64,000 nucleotides of DNA from Diphasiastrum complanatum (taxonomy: Eukaryota > Streptophyta > Lycopodiopsida > Lycopodiales > Lycopodiaceae). Location: assembly GCA_029204225.1 (NCBI GenBank), contig CM055092.1, positions 76,951,679 through 77,015,678 of the forward strand. Reading direction: 5' to 3'. Numbering within the stretch: the first letter of the stretch is position 1; each line of letters opens with the position of its first letter. The position numbers and the translations under genes were made by a program. Under the pieces are notes generated by a model, which was not told where the DNA came from, did not search any database, and worked only from the letters and a program-made list of their open reading frames with translations. Of the stretch, positions 50,989 through 60,867 are shown in pieces.

Positions 50989-52309
50989 TCAAATGAAGAT
51001 ACTTCTTAGCAGAAGTGTCTCCACTGTCAGGCCAGGACCGAATCCGATCACGAAACCCCACTCAAATCCCTCTTGTGGACAGATGCAGGTCCACAGATCT
51101 CTTGCGAACTTGATCCAAAACGAACAGTACCGAGGCGCTTGCCATGTTTCCATAGGAAGCTAGTACATCTCGGCTAGCCTGCAACTTATCAACGCTGAGC
51201 CCCAACTTGGCTTCCATCTGATCCAAAATTGCTGGCCCGCCAGGATGAACAGCCCAAAACATGTTATTGTAGCTGGGGAAATGCGCGTACCCCAAAGGAT
51301 CAGCCAGTACCTTGTCTATGTTCTTGCTGATCAATCCCGGAACCTCCTTTTGAAGGTACAAGATCAACCCAGCTTCTCTGAGACGGCCATTGATGGCTCC
51401 TTCGCTGTCTGGGAGGATGGTCTCTCCTGCCCAGTGAATTTCGAATAGAGGCTTTTCGACTTTGGGAATGGGGTCGGAGCCGACGATGAGAGCGGCTGCG
51501 CCGTCGCTGAACAAAGCCGATTCGACGAGGCCACCAAGATGAGTCTCGCATGGAGCTCTGAACGTGAAAGCTGTTACTTCGCTGCAGGTGACGAGCACGC
51601 GAGCTCCCTTGTTATTCTCTGCAATGTCCTTGGCCACCCTCAGAACAGTAGCGCCCGCGTAGCACCCTAGTTGATAGAGCATGATGCGCTTCACAGTGGG
51701 GCGGAGACCTATCAGCTTGGCTAGCTGAAAATCTACTCCCGGCATGTCCACCCCACTGGTTGTAGAAAAGACTAGATGGGTGATTTTTGATATGGGTTGC
51801 CCCCACTGTTTGATGGCACTTATGGCTGCATCTTTTGCGAGCCTGGGGACCTCGGCAATGGCCATGTCCTGTCTAAGATCCAGCGACGGTTCCTTGTAAG
51901 TACAGATGCCAGGGTTGCTCCGTAGAATCTCCTCTGTGAGGCAGAAGTGTCTCTTCTTAATACCGGACCTGTCACCTGCACAATAATTTCCAATATCGAT
52001 TACATTAAGTTACAGTCTACTCTTTCAACTGGGAAAAATCGAAGTCATATACATATTGATCAGCCTAGGCCCATTCACTGCTGAAGATTGTCGACTTTAG
52101 CAAGAGTGCATTCGTAACTTACAGATGCGTTCAAATTTCTTCTTTAATTCGGTCTTGTGGTTGCAGTTGGTGACATTAAAGAAGAAATCTGGGTAGGTGC
52201 TTTGCTCAAACACATTGGGTGGAGTCGAGGTTCCGATCGACAGGATGATTGCGGGTCTCTCTGGACGATCAGCTCCACTAAATGCAGCTGTTGCTTCCTT
52301 CAATGCCAT
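50989..52309 (-). pseudogene. Chalcone synthase-like type III polyketide synthase with C-terminal frameshift
   Basis: Type III PKSs are homodimeric enzymes that condense a CoA starter with malonyl-CoA units; plant members make chalcones, stilbenes and pyrones. Exon 1 is 52309-52123 ([12 protein letters not shown]) and exon 2 starts at 51975. The single intron splits a Cys codon after its first base, the hallmark position of plant CHS genes. Catalytic residues are visible: Cys in LGCYAGATV, His in [13 protein letters not shown], Asn in YGNMASA. Exon 2 meets a stop at 51062-51064, giving 366 residues. In the next frame the missing end is intact: [13 protein letters not shown] and a stop at 50989. 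The total length of 1174 nt is one base more than 391 codons, so a single extra base near 51070-51080 explains it. The family is usually about 390 residues. It is either a recent pseudogene, a truncated variant or a sequencing error. Several positions differ from typical CHS (see findings), so the product cannot be predicted. It is convergent with the P450. Confidence 0.9.
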
Positions 52310-52458
52310 TCTGCAAATCCTTTTCCAGCTAAAAGGAGAAAGCCAATGGATTCTGGAACCTTGGTATGCTCAGTAGAATGTCGGGGACAGAGAGTGGGTA
52401 GTGCCGAATGGGGAGTCGGGACTTGGGACCTGCAGGAAGGAATGAGTGTGCAATTCAG

Positions 52459-52467
52459 TTTTTATAC
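52459..52467 (-). promoter_or_regulatory. TATA box of the polyketide synthase gene
   Basis: TATAAAAAC on the minus strand lies about 150 bp upstream of the ATG at 52309, a plausible core promoter spacing with a 5' UTR of about 120 bp. Confidence 0.6.
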
Positions 52468-52530
52468 TGTATGTATGTATGTACTGCTGCCTGCATACAA
52501 ATTCAAATCTCGAGAGTTGTCCACTTTGTG

Positions 52531-52577
52531 TTTGTGTGTGTGTGTGTGTACAAAACTTACAAAATTGCAATTGCAAT

Positions 52578-52625
<48 letters not shown>
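52531..52625. repeat. (TG)n and (GA)n microsatellites in the PKS promoter region
   Basis: About 18 bp of TG (52531-52548) and 45 bp of GA (52581-52625) lie 70-160 bp upstream of the TATA box. GA tracts near promoters can bind GAGA-type factors in plants, but function here is inference. Confidence 0.9.
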
Positions 52626-52630
<5 letters not shown>

Positions 52631-52845
52631 CACACGTTTCGTGAACGATGAGTGGGCCACCTCCTAGCCAGATAAAGTCACCTTCTTAACTTTGCAAGAT
52701 AGTGATGATTTGCTACAAGCTAGTGATGACTTTGTACTATGGAAGGGTCTCCCATTTGTTTTTCATATATTTTTGGGCTCGGCAAAATTTTTAAAATTAT
52801 GTTTTTTTTGGGGCCAAGCTTAAATTTTTTTGGAAAGTGAATGGG

Positions 52846-52905
52846 GGAGAATGGCCTGTGCCCGGCCTTTTCCATTGTGTAATGGATACTTTGACCTTTT
52901 TCACA
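52846..52905 (+). repeat. Dispersed repeat H, copy 1
   Basis: GGCCTGTGCCCGGCC, TTCCATTG, TAATGGATAC and GACCTTTTT occur here in order, and in inverted form at 58285-58213, with a third partial copy at 58348-58390. This indicates a small dispersed, MITE-like family. Confidence 0.6.
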
Positions 52906-54077
52906 TGTACATTATAAAGCATAATGAGCACTTTAACTTTTTTCGACCGACAGTGGTAGCCTGGTGCTTGGCGCTTGACGCGCAGGCTGGAACATGCACA
53001 CAAAGTCTCCGAAAAAAATAAATGTATATTTTGCTTTTTAATATGTTCAAATACTAGGCAAAACATTCACAAAGTATCCATTACAAGATGCTAATGAGTT
53101 TTCTCTAAAATCATTATTTTGATTTGCAATAATTGTTTCTTCATCTTTTAGCTATTTGAATTTATCTTTAGCCTCATCTTTTCATTCATTGAATGTATGC
53201 CCAGCCCACCTGGCAAAGCTCTTAGCTTATTGTAGTATTTCACATCACCTTTTTCATTTCCAAAAAGGTTCAAATCTTTTTTGAGAAAAAGACTTAAAAA
53301 AAAAGTGAGTTGACAAATAAAACTCACTTTACTTTAGGTATGCTTTCATCACAAGACTTTAGGTGGCCTTGCAATGATCATGCGTAAATAGTGATGCGAA
53401 AATCAGTTATGTTTTTACATCTCAATTTTGTCATGTGTAACTACTCTTATGTCAACATGAATATATAGTCAATCCTAAATAAATGTTAGGCCTCATAGAG
53501 AGGGTTAACACATGTAGAGGGTTACAATTGAAACATTGATGATCTTTCCATGGCGCAACTACTGAAAAATGATGATTCTATGTTGGACCTGGTGGTGATG
53601 GAGATAGGCTAGCAAAATACCATAAAAGAGAAAAATGGTGTGTGTATCGAAGGTCTTGTTGACGAGTTTGAAAGCATTTTTTATGAATCCTTATATAGCT
53701 TGTTAACGTTAAACAACTTCAAACATAGAAAGTTTTGACCTAAATTGTTAGCCGATTTTTTAGTTTCGAGGCTAAAAGTGTTAATTTTTGAAAAAACAAA
53801 ACGTTTCTATTACCAAAGCTTTGCTAGCTTTCAGCCCTCAGTTTGACGAAAAGACACGAAGCGAAAATGTTCGCGAACACTCTGACAAAGAGACACGAAC
53901 GCAAAAAGTTCGCGAAAGAAAAATTTTCGTGATACAGCAGGAGAAAGTCAGACGACGCGAAAGTAAAACAGCTTGAAGCGACACAAAAATCTTTCGACAC
54001 TTTTCGACTTTCATGCTCCAAAAGATCAGGAAGATCATACAAGTACCAAGAAGGATACGATGACGTCAGCAGAAGAG
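52906..54077. other. Spacer, nothing recognised
   Basis: Short frames only. The frames around 53788-54042 are open on both strands with charged low-complexity content but no domain; they abut the copia LTR. Confidence 0.4.
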
Positions 54078-54768
54078 TGTTAGGACGTGCCTAACCCACC
54101 TCTCTTGTAATCCGTGATTAGTTATAGATTGTTTAGTCTATCTAATCTGGTGTGCTACCCTGAATGTATAAGATACATATAGTAGGAGATAGATATACAC
54201 ATAATACAGACTACAGAATAGAAGTCCGCCTGCAAGTGAGACAAGTTTTGTAAGCAGGATCCACAGAGATCCAAGAAGTTCGCTAGTAAGCAAGACATCA
54301 CTCGTGGGAGAGCGCCGCTTCTCTCATGCCAACGCGCTGTGTGGGTCTGTCATACAACGCACGAAAAGCAAGAGGATCAGTAGATGATATTGTAGCTATT
54401 ATGCACATATCACACTTATCTTTGTCTGATCTTGAATGAATTACTATCTGCCATCGCTTGTGTATCTCATTCACTCATTTATCAATTCCGCACACTGGCT
54501 CAGTTTTGTTGAATGTCGTGCTAATCTAAAACGTAGATCAGCAGTGTCTGTCTACATTCTGGAGGATTGTAGGAATGATATAGCCGGCAGTGACCAGCAA
54601 TCATATCTGAAATCCATTTGAATTGTTTTCGTTCGCGATTAATTTGATTTCGCTGCAGCAATGTCATTATCAGGGCTTGTTCAAGTCTCGTTTTGTTTCG
54701 TTTCGTTTCGTTTCGTTTGAGAGCCTGATTGATATTTGCAATTAGCGTTACCCACGTTTTTCGCATCA
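54078..54768 (+). mobile_element. 5' LTR of a copia element
   Basis: It starts TGTTAGGACGTGCC and ends GCATCA, immediately before a primer site. The 691-bp LTR includes a TATA-like GTATAAGATAC (about 54166) and a (TTTCG)n pentamer run at about 54689-54719. No 3' LTR exists in the window. Confidence 0.8.
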
Positions 54769-54769
54769 G

Positions 54770-54781
54770 TGGTATCAGAGC
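54770..54781 (+). promoter_or_regulatory. Primer binding site, initiator tRNA-Met type
   Basis: TGGTATCAGAGC is the standard plant copia primer site, complementary to the 3' end of initiator methionine tRNA, located 1 bp after the LTR end. Confidence 0.9.
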
Positions 54782-54879
54782 ACACCTGTCATAGTCTGAC
54801 ATAGCCAGAAAGCTATCAGATCCAGGAGGCTAAGCATTCAACAAAGAACCATCAACAAGTGAGAACACAATTTACAACA

Positions 54880-55575
54880 ATGGCTTCGATAAGCAGCATA
54901 CAATCGAAGATCTGTACAATCCTCGATTCATCAGGATCTAACTTCCTAGCATGGAAGGTTAAGACCTCGTTGATATTAACGGGAGAAGGATTGTTCCCCT
55001 AGGTAGATGGCACCAAGGAGATGCCTACAACTACAGGCAAGGAGCTCCGCGAATGGAGGGAGAAGAATGACAAGGCAGTATCCATGTTATCTTCATCCAT
55101 CGAGGATAACCTAACTCTTGACCTGGCTACAATCTCTAAAGCAAAGGAGATGTGAGATACATTACTCACAAGATTTCAGACGAAATCACGCTATCAGATA
55201 ATGCTGCTCGAAGATCAGCTGACAAACCTACAGTGGGATGGTAAAGACCTCACTTCTTTCATTAGGAAGATGAAAGATCTATTCATATCACTACACAATT
55301 CTGAGGCAAAAAATGCAGTGTCAACAGAGAAGCAGCTTACATATATGTTGAGAGGCTTACCAAGATCCTTCTAGACAACCAGAATGCTGCTAGAAAAAGA
55401 TCCTACGATGACACTCAAAAAAGTTGTCGAGATTCGAGAAGAAGTCGAGACTCGAGAGCACCTTGATCACAGGGACGCTTCTGACCAAGCTCTCTACAGC
55501 AACAAGGAGAAATCAAAGAAAAAATTCAAGCCTAAGAGAGAGTTAGATCAAAGGCACAAGATCGAGATCATTGTA
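54880..55575 (+). pseudogene. Ty1/copia gag, truncated
   Basis: The ATG at 54880 starts MASISSIQSK. The frame continues with the copia gag pattern: GSNFLAWKVKTSLILTGEG, LREWREKNDKAVSMLSSSI, a TRFQTKSRYQ segment, LLEDQLTNLQWDG, and TMTLKKVVEIREEVETREHL. In-frame stops occur near 55003, 55155 and 55372. Homology ends near 55575, before the zinc knuckle, where a minisatellite begins. Protease, integrase, RT and 3' LTR are absent. It is the same family as 3181-3450. Confidence 0.9.
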
Positions 55576-56290
55576 GCTATTATGACGGACCGTCGGATGA
55601 GATCTGATACAGTGCGTCGGTCGAGATCTCACTGAGGCCGTCGGTTGAGATTTGACAGTGGCCATCGATTGAGATTTGACTGAGGCTGTCGGTTGAGATC
55701 TGAGAGATGGGCGTCGGTTGAGATCTAATGCAGGGCCGTCGGTCGAGATTGGACTGAGGGCTGTCGGTTGAGATGTAACATTAATAGTCGGTTGAGATCT
55801 AACACAGGTCGTCGGTCGAGATCTAATACTGATCGTCGGTTGAGATTTGACTGATGGCCGTCGCTTGAGATCTAATACTGACCATCGGTTGAGATTTGAC
55901 TGATGGTCATCGGTTGAGATCTAATACTGATCGTCGGTTGAGATTTGACTGATGGTCGTCGGTTGAGATCTAATAGCAGGCCGTCGGTTGAGATTTGACT
56001 GATGTGCATCGGTTGAGATCTGATAGCAGGTCGTCGGTTGATATCTGATAGTAGGCCGTCAGTTGAGATTTGACTGATGTGCGTCGGTTGAGATCTGATA
56101 GCAGGCCATCAGTTGAGATTTGAGTGGAAACCATCGGTCGAGATTTCAATTGATCACCGTCGGTCGAGATGTAATGGATGACCGTCGGTTGAGATTACAC
56201 ACACTTGCTGTCGGTTGATAATTGACAGGTTGTGTCGGTTGAGATTCGAAGCTGGGGGTCCGGTTGAGATTTCAAGCGTGAGGAGCATGA
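55576..56290 (+). repeat. Minisatellite of about 26-bp units
   Basis: Roughly 27 imperfect units contain CGTCGGTTGAGATYTGA plus a variable 5-10 bp linker. Alternating unit types (GAGATTTGACTGATGG and GAGATCTAATACTGATC) form partial dimers in 55820-55990. GAGATCT recurs many times. The array starts exactly where copia gag homology ends. Confidence 0.95.
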
Positions 56291-56850
56291 ACCGGTGGTG
56301 AAAGAAACCCAGGTCTGTTAGAGTGTTTGTTTACAAGTGATTAGTGAGGCTAACAGCTCGTGGATTTGGGTAATGATGTAGCCAACGATGTGGCTCTAGA
56401 AAGTGTGTAGGAACTCAGATTTGTTTAAAGATTTGGAATGTTGTTGCAGGGATCTAAGCGTGGACAAGGTTGCGGGTTTCTGATGTAGAAGGTGTCAGAG
56501 TTCAATGGGCATCGGTGCCAAATGTTGACAGATCCCCTGCTCCAGAGGATTTGTTTTACTAGATTCTTTCTTTGTCCTGCCTGTCAGAGGACTACTCAGG
56601 GATGTCACTCTTGAACGCACTTACATTCTACACAGGATGCAAGCCAAAAACGCTCATTCACAGATCAGCATACAAGCCAATGAATGTTCAGTAGTTTCTA
56701 CTGCTACTTACTCTGAAAATGGATTGAAATCAGATCCTACACTACACTGAACTGAGCTACATTTGCATAAACTGATAAACAAGAAACAAGAACTAAACTA
56801 CAGCATGTTAGAAGTCCAAGAATCAAGAAACTAACCAGTCTATTGATTCT
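56291..56850. other. Spacer after the minisatellite
   Basis: No domain-bearing frame and no repeat boundary was recognised. Confidence 0.4.
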
Positions 56851-56859
56851 TGGACATCC

Positions 56860-57524
56860 CAAGAACATCAAGAACTGGATTGTATAGGGATATGCAAGAA
56901 TCACACCATAGATCCAGCCTATTTAGTTTACTTGAATGCTGGCTCCTACATTAATCCACAAGAAAACATGAAATCTAATCCACTCTACAGTCCACAACCA
57001 CACACAAAAGGAGGGAAGGGCATCACTCAAGAAACAAGCATGATCAAGGAGCTCAATGGTTGCACCAAACTCGTGAAGGCTCTTCTCATTTCAGCATGGA
57101 GTTGATACAAATCACAAAAAGCTCCTCTTCACAAAGAGGGAGTCTCTTAAATAAGCAAGAGAGCTACTTAGGTGGCATCCTAGTGGAATTTCCACATTTC
57201 ACAAATTACAAGTGGAATAATGCTCTTCACTAGAGGTCACCATCAAAAGGTGGCTCACTCTACTTTCTTTAAGAGGGGTCTACTTGCATTTATTACATTT
57301 GCTTAGAAATACTAGTTCCTACATGGTCATTCCATCTTCCGGGATTCACCATGAGGCTTACACAGTTCTTACTTGTCATTACTAACTAGTATTCCTCGGC
57401 TCTCATACTCGGCTCTCAGTCTTCATTAGTCTCGTCTTCTCAGAGACCTCCTCGGTCTAAGGTGAGAGGTGCTCTTGAGTTGCTCTGTCCGAGTATCTTG
57501 GGGATTCGACAGAATCAGCCAACA
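56860..57524 (-). mobile_element. Possible 3' LTR of a minus-strand copia remnant
   Basis: On the minus strand TGTTGGCTGATTCTG (start at about 57524) follows closely after a copia RT fragment, and a TATA-like TTATTTAAGAGAC lies near 57150. No partner LTR or clear right end was seen, so this is tentative. Confidence 0.3.
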
Positions 57525-57544
57525 ATTTTCATATGAAATATTCT

Positions 57545-58020
57545 AAGAATATAATTAGCATATTTCTAATCACAAATGGAAATATTTTGAGAAGTCCTAA
57601 TTACTTCTATTCCTAAGATGTAGTGCAAATGACCAAGATCATGTACATCAAATTCCTTATTGAGTGCTATCTTGATGTCATCTAAATCTTGATTGTTGCC
57701 TCCACTCAAAATGATATCATCCACATAGATTAGAACGATAGTAACATAATTTCCAACAAATCTATAATAAAGTGAATCACTATGTTCACTCATAATGAAA
57801 TTTTGGGAAAGTAGAAAGGTGTTGAGCTTAGCATACCAACTCCTTAGTGCTTGCTTAAGCCCATACAAACTCTTTTGGAGAAAACACACATGATTAGGCT
57901 TGACATGAGAAATCTAGCCCTTGGGTCTCCATGTAGATCTCCTATTCAACATCTCCATTAAAGAATGCATTAGTGATCTGTAATTGCCATAGATTTCAAC
58001 CATAAAGAGTTGCAAGAGAG
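57545..58020 (-). pseudogene. Ty1/copia reverse transcriptase fragment
   Basis: Minus-strand frames show an RT block: a degenerate NAFFNGD-like start (about 57970), LQKSLYGLKQALRSWYAKLN, the catalytic IYVDDIILSG (about 57720) and HDLGHLHYILGIEV. A frameshift near 57890 separates the first part. Both ends are truncated, leaving about 150 residues of RT. Confidence 0.9.
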
Positions 58021-58212
58021 ATGATGACTATGTTTAATATGGTTTAAAGTTGGTTCTAGCAAATCCCTACACATGATTGTTGGGCCGCTATAGGATTGCA
58101 TTGTCTTCTGGTAGTGAGTATTTCAGTGTGTGAAAAAACAATAACGTAATGGATTCTTGGTGACTATTCTGCCCATTTCTGAACAGATTAAAAAGCAAAA
58201 TAGTCATATGTT

Positions 58213-58395
58213 TGGTCTAAAAAAGGTTCATGTATCCATTAAGCAATGGAATGGGCCGAGCACAGGCATTATGCCCGGTAAGGCAATCCAAAAAATTTTA
58301 AGCTCCGGGCCTTGCCTAAAAAAAATCTGGATTGCCTTACCGAGCAGAATGGCCTGTGCCCGGCCCATTTCATATTACGTAATGCCTTGTGCACA
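58213..58395. repeat. Foldback element (repeat H, inverted pair)
   Basis: The arm at 58213-58300 is the inverse of 58328-58390. GGTAAGGCAATCCA (58275-58288) pairs with TGGATTGCCTTACC (58330-58343), flanked outward by copies of the CCTGTGCCCGGCC/ATTCCATT motif also found at 52846. It could form a stem of 50 bp or more. No coding capacity. Confidence 0.7.
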
Positions 58396-58469
58396 GGTGT
58401 CCTTTGTATTTTGGGACCACCTCCAAGAGCATAATGTCCATCCAATTTTCTCTCTCCTAGGAATCTGTC

Positions 58470-58663
58470 ATCCTCTCTCCTCTCTTCGGTGGAATGCACG
58501 TTCTCTCTCCGGTGGAATGCACGTTCTCTCTCCTCTCTTCGGTGGAATGCACGTTCTCTCTCCTCTCTTCGGTGGAATGCATGTTCTCTCTCCTCTCTCC
58601 GGTGGAATGCACGTTCTCTCTCCGATGGAATGCACGTTTTCTCCCTCTCCGGTGGAATGTGCA
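58470..58663. repeat. Minisatellite with GGTGGAATGCACG units
   Basis: Seven units each end GGTGGAATGCACG and begin with a TCTCTCC pyrimidine tract, in two length classes of about 30 and 23 bp. The array creates long artefactual open frames on both strands. Confidence 0.93.
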
Positions 58664-58940
58664 CGTGCTATGTGGTAGTCCGTCATTGGCTGTCCACATC
58701 CACATTCCACCACAAAAGTAAAAAAATTTGCGAAAAAAAAAACGGCAAAAAACCGAAAAAAAAAAACTGGTCCACGCGTACGGCCGTACCGCCATACCGT
58801 ACGACCAAAAAACGAAAAAAAAAAAAAAAAACAAACAACCCTTCGCACAATGGCATTACGTAGGGGAAGGCTTGAAGCCCTCAGGCCTTCTTTGCTGGTC
58901 GGGGCCTGCCCTCGGGCTCCCGCCTCAGGCAAGGGCCCTC

Positions 58941-59497
58941 CCAGCAAGGAAGGCCCTCAAGCAGGGCCTTCCCCCCCACATAATAGGTTTAACAATAAGG
59001 AAAGGTAAGTAAGTATGAAAATGGCATGTAGAATATTGCTCTAAACCATTGTGTTGAGAGGCTATCACCATAGTCCAAATGTCTCTAAACCATTGTCTTG
59101 AGAGGCTATCACCTTAGGCCATGAGATGTTAGTCCAAATCACATTTACACCGACGTACCAAGTGATCTGGCTGGGCCCTCCTAAACACGGCCTCGCTCAA
59201 GGCTAGGTGACCGCCCGAGGGCAGGCCCCGACCAGCAAGGAAGGCCCTCATGCAGGGCCTTCCCCCCCACATAATAGGTTTAACAATAAGGAAAGGTAAG
59301 TAAGTATGAAAATGGCATGTAGAATATTGCTCTAAACCATTGTGTTGAGAGGCTATCACCATAGTCCAAATGTCTCTAAACCATTGTCTTGAGAGGCTAT
59401 CATCTTAGGCCATGAGATGTTAGTCCAACTCACATTTACACCGACGTAGTACCAAGTGATCTGGCTGGGCCCTCCTAAACACGGCCTCGCTCAAGGT
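58941..59497 (+). repeat. Two 262-266 bp direct repeats, period 291 bp
   Basis: 58941-59202 and 59232-59497 are almost identical (CCAGCAAGGAAGGCCCTCA ... CACGGCCTCGCTCAAGG). Each contains an internal doublet of CTAAACCATTG. A roughly 24-bp inverted repeat of GGTCGGGGCCTGCCCTCGGG at 58891-58916 matches the complement of 59212-59233. Confidence 0.93.
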
Positions 59498-59664
59498 GAC
59501 CTAGAGGCTCCCTCAAAAGACGCGGCCTCTCAAGCCCCCCTTCTTCTTCTTCTTTACTTCCCACCGCAAACATCCAACTAGATCGCCTGGTGTTACTATC
59601 AGTCATTGCACTTTACATCAACAGAAATTCACAAATCTAGATTGGCTTAGTCGTCATATTTGAG

Positions 59665-60867
59665 ATGGCGGATGTCCATCCTACGGAGTTACAAGAAACG
59701 ATCGACCTGCGAACACTTTATGTTCCACAGAATATTTGTCCATTAAATACCGAGCGGCACGTAGAAGCCCCGACTAATTTTCATGTGGTTGATCGTGTTG
59801 AAGATCAGTTCCGGCATTACATTTATCACCAGGTGGACCTGCGAGTTCCTGCAACTTCTACACATGAGCCAGACTATTTTGATGTAACCACTGATGTGCA
59901 ACATGCGAGATTTGAGACACAGCCGGTTTCAAGATACTTTATAACCCTTAACTATATCGTTCGAGTTTATCACCACGATTTCTCCCTTGTATGGCATGCC
60001 AGATTTTTGACCCAAAGCCATCCGGAGTCCAGACACATAACACGTGACAGAGCTTCACCTGTAGCATCAAATTATCCTTCAGCTCCTGTAACGCGTTCTC
60101 AATTGCGACCAACCATCCACCACTATCTTACCGACACTGTGATCGAGTTATATACTGAATACAGGCCCCCAGCAGTGCAAACATGGGCACCTCACCCAAG
60201 ACGTAGTCTAAGATTAAGGGGTGTTCTAAGAGGAAGGCGTCCTGACATAAGACGTGTTCTAAGAGGAAGGCCTACTGGTGTAGGAGGAGTTGAGGGAGAC
60301 ACTCAGGGGATGAATGTAGGACGTCGACCAGCTGGAGTGGACGGTGATGGTAGGGAGCTGGAAGGAGGAAGAGGGGGAGCAAGCTCCTCTAGAACAACAA
60401 ATATAGGACCTTCCGCAAATTTAGCTAGAACAGGAAGAATAGAGCGTCGAAGGAGGAGATCACACGAGACAGAAACCAGAAGCATCATCGCAAGGCTAGA
60501 CTCACCTGAAAGACCGGCACGGGATGCTTTCGGTATGGATGTAGCTGGACAACAAGAAGTGAATGATGATGGTAGCGAGCTGGGAGGAGGAAGGCTATAC
60601 TCACCTGAAAGACCGGCAGGGGAAAGCATTTATGTAGGTGGACTGCACCAAGAAGTGAGTGATGATGGTAGCGAGGGAGGAGGAAGAGGGGAAAGCGTTT
60701 ATGTAGGTGGACTGCAACAAGAAGTGAGTGATGATGATAGCGAGGGAGGACAAGAAGAAGTGAGTGATGATGGTAGCTGCGAGGGAGGAGGAAGAGGGGG
60801 AGCAAGTTATGAAGTAACTGTACTAGACTTACCTCAAAGATATTCTGCATCCGATGAATCAAGTTAG
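59665..60867 (+). CDS. Unrecognised intact 400-residue protein with acidic C-terminal repeats
   Basis: A single uninterrupted frame starts MADVHPTELQETIDLR. Residues 1-180 are rich in His, Tyr and Arg and look partly globular. Residues about 185-215 are Arg-rich with two related LRGR-type segments (RGVLRGRRPDIRRVLRGR). Residues about 265-275 include RIERRRRRSHE, a possible nuclear localisation signal. From about 290 the protein is an acidic/glycine-rich repeat: QEV(S/N)DDGSE-GGGRG occurs four or five times, alternating with SPERPA and YVGGL words. No signal peptide, membrane segment or known catalytic motif is evident and no family is recognised. It lacks retroelement domains. It could be a host gene exon, a transposon accessory protein or a chance open frame; the length and lack of stops favour real coding. 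Confidence 0.5.
   Translation: MADVHPTELQETIDLRTLYVPQNICPLNTERHVEAPTNFHVVDRVEDQFRHYIYHQVDLRVPATSTHEPDYFDVTTDVQHARFETQPVSRYFITLNYIVRVYHHDFSLVWHARFLTQSHPESRHITRDRASPVASNYPSAPVTRSQLRPTIHHYLTDTVIELYTEYRPPAVQTWAPHPRRSLRLRGVLRGRRPDIRRVLRGRPTGVGGVEGDTQGMNVGRRPAGVDGDGRELEGGRGGASSSRTTNIGPSANLARTGRIERRRRRSHETETRSIIARLDSPERPARDAFGMDVAGQQEVNDDGSELGGGRLYSPERPAGESIYVGGLHQEVSDDGSEGGGRGESVYVGGLQQEVSDDDSEGGQEEVSDDGSCEGGGRGGASYEVTVLDLPQRYSASDESS

Noticed and set aside
51245-51806. Plus- and minus-strand open frames inside the polyketide synthase exon
   Set aside because: They are alternative-frame shadows of the conserved PKS coding sequence.
53788-54042. Charged open frames on both strands before the copia LTR
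   Set aside because: Low-complexity charged sequence open on both strands with no domain; not supported as a gene.
58157-59012. Several overlapping open frames of 94-173 codons on both strands
   Set aside because: They arise from the tandem repeat at 58470-58663 and flanking homopolymer runs. They overlap in many frames and carry no domain.
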